Positions 35,068 through 43,061 of a stretch of 64,000 bases of DNA are shown piece after piece. The position numbers and the translations under genes are program-made. How positions within the stretch are numbered: the first letter of the stretch is position 1; every line of letters starts with the position of its first letter. The DNA is from Ancylobacter amanitiformis (GTDB taxonomy: Bacteria > Pseudomonadota > Alphaproteobacteria > Rhizobiales > Xanthobacteraceae): assembly GCF_030814815.1 (NCBI RefSeq), contig NZ_JAUSVR010000008.1, positions 124,001 to 188,000 of the forward strand, given 5' to 3'. The notes below the pieces were generated by a model. That model was not told the DNA's origin, did not search any database, and saw only the letters and a program-made list of their open reading frames with translations.

Positions 35068-36318
35068 ATGTCTGGGAAGACCATGCGGGGGCTGCGTGCC
35101 GCAGCCCTCACGGGGACGCTTTTGCTCAGCGTCGCCCAAGGATTCACCCCCGCCTTCGCCGCCGACCCGATCAAGCTCGGCGTGCTGGAGGATCAATCCG
35201 GCGACTTCGCCGCCGCGACCATCGGCAAGGTGCATGCCATCCAGCTGGCGGCGGAAGAGATCAACAAGGCCGGCGGCATCGATGGCCGCCCGCTGGAACT
35301 GGTGATCTACGATACCCAGTCCGACAATACCCGCTACCAGGAATTCATGCGCCGCGTGCTCCAGCGCGACAAGGTCGATGCCGTGTTCGCCGGCTTCTCC
35401 TCGGCCTCGCGCGAGGCCTATCGCCCGATCGTCAACCAGTTCGACGGCTTCGCCTTCTACAACAACCAGTATGAAGGCGGCGTGTGCGACGCCAATATGG
35501 TTGTCACCGGCGCGGTGCCCGAGCAGCAATTCTCCACTCTCATCCCGTGGATGATGGAGAAATACGGCAAGAAGGTCTACACGCTCGCCGCCGATTACAA
35601 TTTCGGCCAGATTTCGGCCGAGTGGGTGCGCAACATCGTCAAGGAACATGGCGGTGAAATGGTGGGCGAGGACTTCATCCCGCTCGGCGTCTCGCAGTTC
35701 TCGCAGAACATCCAGAACATCCAGAAGGCCAAGCCCGATTTCGTGGTGACGCTGCTGGTCGGCACCGCGCAGGCCTCCTATTACGAGCAGGCCGCCGCCG
35801 CCAGCGTGAACCTGCCGATGGCCTCCTCGGTCAATGTCGGCCAGGGCTATGAGCACAAGCGCTTCAAGCCGCCATCGCTCAAGGACATGTACGTCACCAC
35901 CAACTATATCGAAGAGGTCGACACGCCGGAATCCAAGGCGTTCGTCGCCAAGTTCAAGGCGAAGTTCCCCAACGAGCCCTATGTGAACCAGGAAGCCGAG
36001 AATTCCTACCTCGCGGTCTATCTCTACAAGCAGATGGTGGAGCGCGCGAAGTCGACCAAGCGCGAGGATATCCGCAAGGTGATCGCCGCCGGCGATGTCT
36101 GCATGGACGCGCCGGAAGGCAAGGTCTGCATCGACCCCAAGAGCCAGCACATGTCGCACACCATCTACCTCGCCAAGGTGGAAGCCGATCATTCGATCTC
36201 CTTCCCGAAGGTGTGGGCCGACATCAAGCCCTACTGGCTCGGCGAGGCGGGTTGCGACCTGACCAAGAGCGACCCGAGCGCCCAGTACACCCCGTCCAAC
36301 CCGCCGCCGAAGCCCTGA
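35068..36318 (+). CDS. Urea/short-chain-amide ABC substrate-binding protein (UrtA-like)
   Basis: Periplasmic binding protein of 416 residues with a signal peptide ending TPAFA-AD (about residue 31) and a Peripla_BP_5/UrtA core (KLGVLEDQSGDFAA, NNQYEGGVCDANMVVTGAVPEQQ, YVNQEAENSYLAVYLYKQM). The YEGG..C motif and sensor-like similarity to AmiC indicate an amide or urea ligand. It follows amiR by 24 bp. Two very strong hairpins follow it, probably to make it the most abundant product of the operon. Confidence 0.88.
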   Translation: MSGKTMRGLRAAALTGTLLLSVAQGFTPAFAADPIKLGVLEDQSGDFAAATIGKVHAIQLAAEEINKAGGIDGRPLELVIYDTQSDNTRYQEFMRRVLQRDKVDAVFAGFSSASREAYRPIVNQFDGFAFYNNQYEGGVCDANMVVTGAVPEQQFSTLIPWMMEKYGKKVYTLAADYNFGQISAEWVRNIVKEHGGEMVGEDFIPLGVSQFSQNIQNIQKAKPDFVVTLLVGTAQASYYEQAAAASVNLPMASSVNVGQGYEHKRFKPPSLKDMYVTTNYIEEVDTPESKAFVAKFKAKFPNEPYVNQEAENSYLAVYLYKQMVERAKSTKREDIRKVIAAGDVCMDAPEGKVCIDPKSQHMSHTIYLAKVEADHSISFPKVWADIKPYWLGEAGCDLTKSDPSAQYTPSNPPPKP

Positions 36319-36330
36319 TCGGCTGAATCA

Positions 36331-36405
36331 GGCGGATGCCGCCGTGTCCCTTCGGCGGCATCCGCCAACACCGCCCCGGCGGACCCCCTCCGAGCCGGGG
36401 CGGTG
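36331..36405 (+). terminator. Two consecutive strong hairpins after the binding-protein gene
   Basis: Stem 1 is a perfect 14 bp (GGCGGATGCCGCCG 36331-36344 / CGGCGGCATCCGCC 36353-36366). Stem 2 is a perfect 12 bp (CACCGCCCCGGC 36369-36380 / GCCGGGGCGGTG 36394-36405), followed by CTTTCTG. They may partly terminate or stabilise the 3' end so that binding protein exceeds the downstream permeases and ATPases. Confidence 0.65.
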
Positions 36406-36425
36406 CTTTCTGCCCGGTGCGGTCG

Positions 36426-36541
36426 CCTTCTCCCTCTCCCGGTCGGGGAGAGGGTTTGGGGGTGAGGGGCCCTCGCAAGGTTTGCAAGGCACCCCTCACC
36501 GACCCGCGACGCGGGCCACCTCTCCCCATTGGGGAGAGGGA
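36426..36541. repeat. Dispersed intergenic palindromic repeat, copy 2
   Basis: Same composite element as at 29124-29247 and in the same orientation: a CTCTCCCGGTCGGGGAGAG hairpin, GTGAGGGG, CCTCACCGACCCGCGACGCGGGCC, and a closing CCTCTCCCCATTGGGGAGAGG. Together with the preceding hairpins it fills the 309-bp gap between the binding-protein gene and its permease; no gene is seen there. Confidence 0.8.
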
Positions 36542-36627
36542 CTAAGGCCGTGCTCCATGTCCGTTTTCGTCTCTCTTCGCGCCACCGTCTCTCGACGCAA
36601 ACAACTGAACCGCAAGGCCCCCACCGC

Positions 36628-37500
36628 ATGGATGTCGGAACCCTCGCCTTCTCCGCGCTCTACCAGTTCGGCGACGCCTTCGCCTTTCTGGTGCTGTCGG
36701 CCTGCGGGCTGGCCGTCATCTTCGGGATGATGGGCGTGATCAACCTCGCGCATGGCGAATTCATCATGTGCGGCGCCTATGTCACGGTCTCCGCGGCGCA
36801 TGCGGGCGTGCCGCTGCCGCTCGCCATTCTTCTCGGGGCTGTGGTCTCCGGCCTGGTCGGGGCGGTGGTCGAGATCGTCGTCATCCGTCATCTCTATGAC
36901 CGGCCGCTGGATACCATCGTCGCCACCTGGGGCCTCAGCCTCATCGGCACGCAGGGAACGCTCATCCTGCTCGGCTCCACCATGGCCGGGGTGGGCACGC
37001 CGTTCGGCAGCTTCTCCGTGGGCGGCTATTCCTATTCGGTCTATCGGCTGGTGCTGTTCGTCATGGCGGTGGTGGTGCTTGGCGGCCTCTACGCGCTGTT
37101 CAACTGGACGCGCTTCGGCGTCATGGCCCGCGCCACCATCCAGGTGCCGCACATGGCGGCGGCGCTCGGCGTCGACACGCGCCTCGTCTACAGCCTCACC
37201 TTCGCGCTCGGCGCCGGGCTCGCCGGGCTGGCCGGGGGGCTCTATGCCCCGACCATGACGCTGGTGCCGACCATGGGCACGACCTTCATCATGGAAGCCT
37301 TCGTGACCGTCGTGGTGGGGGGCGCCGACGTGTTCCTCGGCACCGCGCCGGCGGCGGCGCTGCTCGCCGTGGTGAAGGCGACCATGACCTCCTGGTACGG
37401 CCAGCTGTTCGGCCAGATCGGCCTGCTGGTTGCCGTCATCATCGTCATCCGCGTCCTGCCGCGCGGCATATCCGGGCTGCTGCTGCGCGAGCGCGCCTGA
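36628..37500 (+). CDS. Branched-chain/urea-type ABC permease (UrtB/LivH-like)
   Basis: Inner-membrane permease of 290 residues with eight or so hydrophobic helices. It has the LivH-family signature GVINLAHGEFIMCGAYV near residue 40, a loop with DRPLDTIVATWGLSLI, and GLAGLAGGLYAP in the C-terminal half. Start at 36628 fits the family N-terminus (short segment before helix 1). It is the first permease after the UrtA-like gene. Confidence 0.88.
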   Translation: MDVGTLAFSALYQFGDAFAFLVLSACGLAVIFGMMGVINLAHGEFIMCGAYVTVSAAHAGVPLPLAILLGAVVSGLVGAVVEIVVIRHLYDRPLDTIVATWGLSLIGTQGTLILLGSTMAGVGTPFGSFSVGGYSYSVYRLVLFVMAVVVLGGLYALFNWTRFGVMARATIQVPHMAAALGVDTRLVYSLTFALGAGLAGLAGGLYAPTMTLVPTMGTTFIMEAFVTVVVGGADVFLGTAPAAALLAVVKATMTSWYGQLFGQIGLLVAVIIVIRVLPRGISGLLLRERA

Positions 37501-37536
37501 GCGCACATACGGGAACTGGGACACGAGAATCACACG

Positions 37537-38601
37537 ATGAATGCGCTCACCCGCTTCTTTCGCCGCCTGGAGGGCCCGCAGACACTGGGCCGGGGGCCGC
37601 TGTTCTGGCTCGGCTTCGTCGTCGCCGTGGCCTGCGCCATGGCCTACCCGCTGGTCTCCGACGGCTATACAGTCGGCAACACGGTGTATTTCTTCACCTG
37701 GATCTTCATGGCGCTGGGCCTGTGCCTGATCTGGGGCTATGGCGGCTCGCTGAGTTTCGGCCAGACGGCGTTCTTCGGCATTGCCGGCTACAGCTACGGC
37801 ATCCTGACCATCAATTTCGGCGCCGCCTACGGCTTCACCTTCATCGCGCTGGTCTTCGCGGTGATGCTGGCGGCGCTGTTCGCGGCGCTGATCGGCTACT
37901 TCCTGTTCTTCGGGCGGATCTCCGGCGTGTTCCTGGGCATCGTCACCCTGTCGGTGACGCTGGTTCTGGAGCGCTTCATGGCGCAGACCGCCGGCCCGGA
38001 ATGGAAGATCGGCAGCGCCCGCCTGAACGGCTTCAACGGCATGAGCAACATGCCTCCGCTCACCCTTCCCTGGCCGGGCGGCGACATCGTGCTGTTTCCC
38101 GATGTGGAGCTTTACTATGTCGTGCTCGCCATGCTGGTGGTGATCTACCTCGCCCTGCGCATCCTGGTGAATTCGCGCTTCGGCAACGTGCTGGTCGCCA
38201 TCCGCGAGAATCCCGAACGCGCCGAGATGCTGGGCTATGACATCCGCAAGTACCAGCTCGGCACCTTCGTCATCGGTGCGGCGCTCGCGGGGCTTTCGGG
38301 CGTGCTCTATACGTCATGGGGCCAGTACATCACGCCCTCCAGCATGGGCATGACCGCCGCCGCCCTGCCCATCGTGTGGGTCGCGGTCGGGGGGCGCTCG
38401 GATCTCACCACCACGCTGATCGGCACCGTGACCGTGCTCGCGGTGTTTCAGGCGCTCACCATCCACGGCAGCCAGTACGCGCTCGTGGTGATGGGGGCGA
38501 TGCTGGTGCTCACCGTGCTGCTGGCGCCGAGCGGGCTCATCTTCGCGCTGGCCCGGCTCGTCGCCCGCCCCTTTGCCAAGCGCCAGCCGGGAGACGTGTG
38601 A
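37537..38601 (+). CDS. Branched-chain/urea-type ABC permease (UrtC/LivM-like)
   Basis: Inner-membrane permease of 354 residues of the LivM family, with LCLIWGYGGSLSFGQTAFFGIAGYSYG as the conserved block and the ATPase-contact loop IRENPERAEMLGYDIRKYQ. UrtC-like length is slightly larger than typical LivM. The stop overlaps the ATG of the ATPase gene (TGATG). Confidence 0.88.
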   Translation: MNALTRFFRRLEGPQTLGRGPLFWLGFVVAVACAMAYPLVSDGYTVGNTVYFFTWIFMALGLCLIWGYGGSLSFGQTAFFGIAGYSYGILTINFGAAYGFTFIALVFAVMLAALFAALIGYFLFFGRISGVFLGIVTLSVTLVLERFMAQTAGPEWKIGSARLNGFNGMSNMPPLTLPWPGGDIVLFPDVELYYVVLAMLVVIYLALRILVNSRFGNVLVAIRENPERAEMLGYDIRKYQLGTFVIGAALAGLSGVLYTSWGQYITPSSMGMTAAALPIVWVAVGGRSDLTTTLIGTVTVLAVFQALTIHGSQYALVVMGAMLVLTVLLAPSGLIFALARLVARPFAKRQPGDV

Positions 38602-39368
38602 TGCCGCTTCTGGAGACACGCGCCCTCAACAAGAGGTTCGGCGGCCTGCACGTGACCAACAATGTCGACCTCGCGCTGGAGGTCGGGCAGGTGCATTGCC
38701 TGATCGGGCCGAACGGCGCGGGCAAGTCGACGCTGTTCCGGCTCATCCTGGGCGAGCATCCGCCCAGCTCCGGCGCCATCCTGTTCGCCGGCGAGGACAT
38801 CACCGCGCTCAAGCCATTCCAGCGCATCCGCCGCGGCATGAGCGTGAAATTCCAGGTGCCGGGCATCTTCAAGGCGCTGAGCGTGCGGCAAAATCTCGAA
38901 ATCGCGATGCAGCACCATTACGACCCGGCGACGCTCCGCGAGGAGATCGGCGCGCTGCTCGACTTCCTCAACCTCACCGCCGACGCGGGCCGGCTCGCCG
39001 GCAATCTCAGCCATGGGCAGAAGCAGTGGCTGGAGATCGGCATGGCGGTCAGCCTGAAGCCGCGCCTGCTGCTGCTCGACGAACCGACCGCCGGCATGTC
39101 GCCGGAGGAGACCCACGCCACCGGCGAGATGGTCAAGCGGCTCAACGCCGAGGGCATGACGGTGCTGGCGGTGGAGCACGACATGGCTTTCGTGCGTCAG
39201 GTCGCCGATCAGGTCACGGTGCTGCATCTGGGCAAGGTGTTCGCTCAAGGAACCATCGACGCGATCGTCGCCGATGAGCGGGTTGCGGCCATCTATCTCG
39301 GCCAGGCGACGGCGCAAGAGGCGGCGCACGACACGTCTCATGCGCAGACCGGGGGCGTCCATGCGTAA
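38601..39368 (+). CDS. Urea/amide ABC ATPase 1 (UrtD-like)
   Basis: ATPase of 255 residues: Walker A GPNGAGKS, Q-loop KFQVPGIF (UrtD-type), signature LSHGQKQWLEIG, Walker B LLLLDEPTAGMS, H-loop VEHDM. The SHGQ signature is characteristic of UrtD rather than LivG, which supports a urea/amide system. A roughly 20-residue His/Gln-rich C-terminal tail overlaps the start region of the partner gene. Confidence 0.88.
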   Translation: MPLLETRALNKRFGGLHVTNNVDLALEVGQVHCLIGPNGAGKSTLFRLILGEHPPSSGAILFAGEDITALKPFQRIRRGMSVKFQVPGIFKALSVRQNLEIAMQHHYDPATLREEIGALLDFLNLTADAGRLAGNLSHGQKQWLEIGMAVSLKPRLLLLDEPTAGMSPEETHATGEMVKRLNAEGMTVLAVEHDMAFVRQVADQVTVLHLGKVFAQGTIDAIVADERVAAIYLGQATAQEAAHDTSHAQTGGVHA

Positions 39369-39375
39369 GGAAACC

Positions 39376-40074
39376 ATGCTCTCCACGCTGGGCCTGCGGG
39401 CCGGCTATGGCGGCAAGCCGGTGCTGCAGGGCCTCGACCTTGACGTGCGCGAGGGCGAGATCGTCGCGGTGATCGGGCGCAATGGCGTCGGCAAGTCGAC
39501 GCTGATGAAGAGCCTGATCGGCCTCGTGCCGGCCATGGAAGGCTCGATCATCTATCGCGACAAGCCGGTGGAGGACCTGTCCGCGTTCAAGCGGGCGCGG
39601 CTCGGCATCGGCTACGTGCCGCAGGGCCGCGACGTGTTCCCCCGCCTCACGGTGGGCGAGAACATCGCGGTCGGCGGCATGCGCAAAGGGGGCGTCTCCG
39701 AGGCGGACCGCCGCCGCGTGCTGGGCTATTTCCCCATTCTGGAGGAGCGCTGGAGCCAGCGCGCGGGCACTCTCTCGGGTGGCCAGCAGCAGCAGCTCGC
39801 CATCGGCCGCGTGCTGGTGGCGAACCCCTCGCTCATCCTGCTCGACGAGCCGTCCGAGGGTATCCAGCCCAACATCGTGCAGGATATCGCCCGCATCATG
39901 GTGCAGCTCAACAAGGATACCGGCGTCACCATCGTTCTGGTCGAGCAGAATATCGACATGATCCGGGCGATGGCGCAGCGCTGCTACGTGCTGGACAAGG
40001 GCCGCATCGTCGCAAAGCTCGAACGCGAGGCGCTCGCCGATGGCGAGGCCATGCGCCGCCACCTCGCCGTCTGA
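39376..40074 (+). CDS. Urea/amide ABC ATPase 2 (UrtE-like)
   Basis: ATPase of 232 residues: MLSTLGLRAGYGGKPVLQGL start typical of UrtE/LivF, Walker A GRNGVGKS, VGYVPQGR-like IGYVPQGRDVFPRLTV, signature LSGGQQQQLAIGR, Walker B LILLDEPSEG. The ATG at 39376 has AAGGA just upstream; an ATG at 39361 overlapping the upstream gene is possible. The 3' end carries a 34-bp duplication beyond the stop. Confidence 0.87.
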   Translation: MLSTLGLRAGYGGKPVLQGLDLDVREGEIVAVIGRNGVGKSTLMKSLIGLVPAMEGSIIYRDKPVEDLSAFKRARLGIGYVPQGRDVFPRLTVGENIAVGGMRKGGVSEADRRRVLGYFPILEERWSQRAGTLSGGQQQQLAIGRVLVANPSLILLDEPSEGIQPNIVQDIARIMVQLNKDTGVTIVLVEQNIDMIRAMAQRCYVLDKGRIVAKLEREALADGEAMRRHLAV

Positions 40075-40115
40075 TCGCGACGCGATGCGTCGCGGCCTCG
40101 CCGTCTGATCGCGAC
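40051..40115 (+). repeat. 34-bp tandem duplication of the gene's 3' end
   Basis: The segment beginning ATGCGCCGCCACCTCGCCGT (40051-40081) recurs at 40085-40115 with three mismatches, the last 19 bases being identical and including the TGA. The second copy repeats the codons for the C-terminal MRR(H/G)LAV and stop outside the gene. Confidence 0.85.
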
Positions 40116-40138
40116 AGCCAGCAACCAAGGAGAACACC

Positions 40139-41131
40139 ATGTCCTGGCTCGAGACTTCCATCATGGCGCGCAAAGGCCTCGCCAAGGGCCAGCCGGGCGC
40201 GTCCCACACCCTGACCGAGGCGGAGCAGGGCACCTATCACTATGTCTACGGCCCCTATGTTCCTCCCGTTCTGGAGATCGAGCCGGGCGCGGTGGTCGCC
40301 GCCGAGACGCATGACGCGTTCGAGGGCAAGATCCGGCATGAGACCGACAACCCGCTGGAGATCCTCAACTTCCCCTATCTCAACCCGCAGAACGGGCCGA
40401 TCTACGTCAAGGGCGCGGAAAAGGGCGACACCATCGCCGTCTACATCAAGAGCATCGTGCCGCGCGGCGAGCAGCCGGTGGGCACCACGCTCATCATGCC
40501 GGACTTTGGCGGGCTGGTGCCGACCAAGGATACGGCGATGCTCAACACGCCGCTCCCGGTGCGGGTGAAGAAGCTGCATGTGGATGCGCAGACCGGCACG
40601 AAGTGGAGCGACAAGATCACGCTGCCCTACGTGCCCTTCATCGGCACCATCGGCACCTCGCCGGAGATCGAGGCGATCACCTCGCTGCAGCCGGATTATT
40701 ACGGCGGCAACATGGACCTGCCGGATGTCGGCGTCGGCGCCGTCGTCTACCTGCCGGTGAACACCAAGGGCGGCCTCGTCTATCTCGGCGATTGCCACGC
40801 CACCCAGGGCGATGGCGAATTGTGCGGCGTCGCGCTGGAGCACCCGACCGTCACCACCATCCAGATCGACCTCATCAAGGGCTGGACCATCTCCACCCCG
40901 CGGCTGGAGACGGAAGAGTTCATCATGTCGATCGGCTCCACCCGGCCGATGGAGGATGCCACCCGCATGGCCTATCGCGACCTCATCCGCTGGATGGCGG
41001 CCGATTACGGCTTCGAGGAGATCGAGGCCTATATGCTGCTGACCCAGTGCGGCCGCGTGCGGCTCGGCAACATGGTGGATCCGAAATACACCATGGGCGC
41101 CTCCATCCTGAAATCGTATCTGACGCCCTGA
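40139..41131 (+). CDS. Formamidase/acetamidase (FmdA/AmdA family)
   Basis: Cytoplasmic amidohydrolase of 330 residues releasing ammonia and a carboxylate from formamide or a similar small amide. Family blocks are VVAAETHDAFEG, PYLNPQNGPIYVKGAEKGD, GTIGTSPE, YYGGNMDLPDVGVGAVVYLPV, the LGDCHATQGDGE metal/active-site segment, and EIEAYMLLTQCG with the C-terminal cysteine. It is 64 bp downstream of the urea/amide transporter and follows AAGGAGAAC. With AmiC/AmiR it makes a sense-import-hydrolyse unit. Confidence 0.9.
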   Translation: MSWLETSIMARKGLAKGQPGASHTLTEAEQGTYHYVYGPYVPPVLEIEPGAVVAAETHDAFEGKIRHETDNPLEILNFPYLNPQNGPIYVKGAEKGDTIAVYIKSIVPRGEQPVGTTLIMPDFGGLVPTKDTAMLNTPLPVRVKKLHVDAQTGTKWSDKITLPYVPFIGTIGTSPEIEAITSLQPDYYGGNMDLPDVGVGAVVYLPVNTKGGLVYLGDCHATQGDGELCGVALEHPTVTTIQIDLIKGWTISTPRLETEEFIMSIGSTRPMEDATRMAYRDLIRWMAADYGFEEIEAYMLLTQCGRVRLGNMVDPKYTMGASILKSYLTP

Positions 41132-41148
41132 TCATTCGCGGCAAATGC

Positions 41149-41172
41149 CCTCTCCCCTGGCGGGGAGGGGGC
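41149..41172. repeat. Partial intergenic palindromic repeat
   Basis: A single CCTCTCCCCTGGCGGGGAGGGG hairpin resembling one arm of the composite elements at 29.1, 36.4 and 61.0 kb, placed 18 bp after the formamidase stop. It could be a decayed or solo unit acting as a transcript end. Confidence 0.5.
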
Positions 41173-41282
41173 TGATCGAGGCGCCGGCCTCGCCCCGCCC
41201 CGCGTTCCCTCATCAGCCTGCCTGGTCCGCCGCCTTTCCCCGCGAAGGGAGAGCATGGCCGTGCCTTGCCCGGAGAACCGCC

Positions 41283-43004
41283 ATGTCAAGCCTCGTCAAG
41301 GTCGCCACCGTTCAGTTCGAACCGACGCTGTTCGAGAAGGAGCGCAACATTGCGCGCCTTCTCGACATGGTGGCGCAGGCCGCGCGGGAGGGTGCGCGGC
41401 TGATCGTGACGCCGGAAATGGGCACAACGGGCTATTGCTGGTTCGACCGCGCGGAAGTGGCGCCCTATGTCGAGCCGATTCCCGGTACGACCACGGATCG
41501 GTTCGCCGCACTGGCGCGCGAGCAGGAGTGCTACATCGTCATCGGCATGCCGGAAGTCGATCCCGCGACGGGGCTCTACTACAATGCCGCCGTGCTGATC
41601 GGGCCGTCGGGCGTGGTTGGCACCCATCGCAAGACGCATCCCTATATTTCGGAGCCGAAATGGTCGGCGCCGGGCGATCTCGGCCATCAGGTCTTCGACA
41701 CGCCGATCGGCCGTATCGCGCTGCTCGTGTGCATGGACATCCATTTCATCGAGACCGCGCGGCTGGCCGGGCTCGGCGGGGCCGACATCATCTGCCACAT
41801 CTCCAACTGGCTGGCCGAGCGCACGCCGGCGCCCTACTGGATCACCCGCGCGGTGGAGAATAGCTGCTATCTCATCGAAGCCAATCGCTGGGGGCTGGAG
41901 CGCACGGTGCAGTTTTCCGGCGGCAGCTGCGTGATCGGGCCGGATGGCGCGATCGAGGCGGTGATCGATGACGGCGACGGCATCGCCACCGCCGATATCG
42001 ACCTGGAGCGGGCGCGGGCGCGGCGCATGTTCGGCGAGAGCGTGTTCGAGCAGCGCCGGCCCGAACTCTACATGGAACTGCCGACCCACACCCATAGCTG
42101 GAATCCGCTCGACTTCTTCGGCCTGTACGGCCACCGGCCGCTGCCGCCCGGCCGGCGCTCGCGCATCGCGGCGGCGCAGTTCGCCCCCACCGGCGATGTG
42201 AGCGCCAATCTCGCGCGCATCGAGCAACTGGCGGCGACGGCCGCGCGCGCGGAGAGGGCCGAACTGGTTGTATTTCCCGAGCGCGCGCTCACCGGCCTCG
42301 ACGCCCCCGCCGCCGTGCCGCTGGACGGGCCGGCGGTGGCACGGCTGGTCGCGATCGCCGCCCGCCACCGGGTGCACATCATCGCGGGTCTGGCGGAGGA
42401 GGATGGCGCGGGGCTTTACAACAGCGCCGTGCTGGTGGGCCCGCAGGGTGTTGTCGGCCGCTATCGCAAGCTGCATCTCGACGCGTCCGACCATAATTGG
42501 GCGACGCCGGGCGCGGACTGGGGCGTGTTCGACACGATGTTCGGCCGTGTCGGTGTGCTGATCGGCCATGATGCCGCCTTCCCCGAAGCGGGGCGCGTGC
42601 TGGCGCTGCGCGGCTGCGACCTCATACTCTGCCCGGCGGCGCTGCGCGGCAGCCTCACCGCCGCGCATGCCGGCTCAACCGTGGCGCAGAACTACCCGAT
42701 CCCGACCGGTGCCGATCCCCATCACTGGCACCTGATGCGCGCCCGCGCCGGCGAGAACAACGTGTTCCTCGCCTTCGCCAATGTCATCGACGAGGGCGCC
42801 GGCTATCACGGCAAGAGCGGCGTGTTCGGGCCGGACACGTTCGAATTCCCGCGTCGCGAGGCGATACGGGACGAGGGGGAGGGCGTGGTCGCCAGCGACA
42901 TCGACACCACCAACCTCGATACGCGCTACCCCACCAATGTGGTGCGCCGCAAGGATCTGGTGACGATGCGCCAGCCGCACCACTATCTGCCGCTGATCCG
43001 CTGA
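41283..43004 (+). CDS. Tandem-domain nitrilase-superfamily hydrolase
   Basis: Fused protein of 573 residues with two carbon-nitrogen hydrolase domains, about twice the usual length. Domain 1 (about 1-285) has the complete triad E45 (TPEMG), K117 (HRKTHP) and C150 (LLVCMDIHF). Domain 2 (about 292-573) keeps E333 (FPERA) and K396 (YRKLH), but the cysteine position reads VLIGHDAAF, with G428 instead of Cys, so it should be inactive. The second half may be structural or ligand-sensing. It follows the formamidase and likely completes amide/nitrile breakdown. It is distinct from AmiE by size. Confidence 0.87.
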   Translation: MSSLVKVATVQFEPTLFEKERNIARLLDMVAQAAREGARLIVTPEMGTTGYCWFDRAEVAPYVEPIPGTTTDRFAALAREQECYIVIGMPEVDPATGLYYNAAVLIGPSGVVGTHRKTHPYISEPKWSAPGDLGHQVFDTPIGRIALLVCMDIHFIETARLAGLGGADIICHISNWLAERTPAPYWITRAVENSCYLIEANRWGLERTVQFSGGSCVIGPDGAIEAVIDDGDGIATADIDLERARARRMFGESVFEQRRPELYMELPTHTHSWNPLDFFGLYGHRPLPPGRRSRIAAAQFAPTGDVSANLARIEQLAATAARAERAELVVFPERALTGLDAPAAVPLDGPAVARLVAIAARHRVHIIAGLAEEDGAGLYNSAVLVGPQGVVGRYRKLHLDASDHNWATPGADWGVFDTMFGRVGVLIGHDAAFPEAGRVLALRGCDLILCPAALRGSLTAAHAGSTVAQNYPIPTGADPHHWHLMRARAGENNVFLAFANVIDEGAGYHGKSGVFGPDTFEFPRREAIRDEGEGVVASDIDTTNLDTRYPTNVVRRKDLVTMRQPHHYLPLIR

Positions 43005-43019
43005 GCGGTCACCGAGGCG

Positions 43020-43043
43020 GCCGGGCGGAGATCGCCGCCCGGC
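43020..43043. terminator. Hairpin between convergent genes
   Basis: GCCGGGCGG (43020-43028) / CCGCCCGGC (43035-43043), 9-bp perfect stem with a 6-nt loop, between the nitrilase stop and the convergent Ntn-hydrolase stop at 43062. No T-run is seen; it could serve both strands. Confidence 0.5.
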
Positions 43044-43061
43044 GCGCGGGTCACTCAGCCC

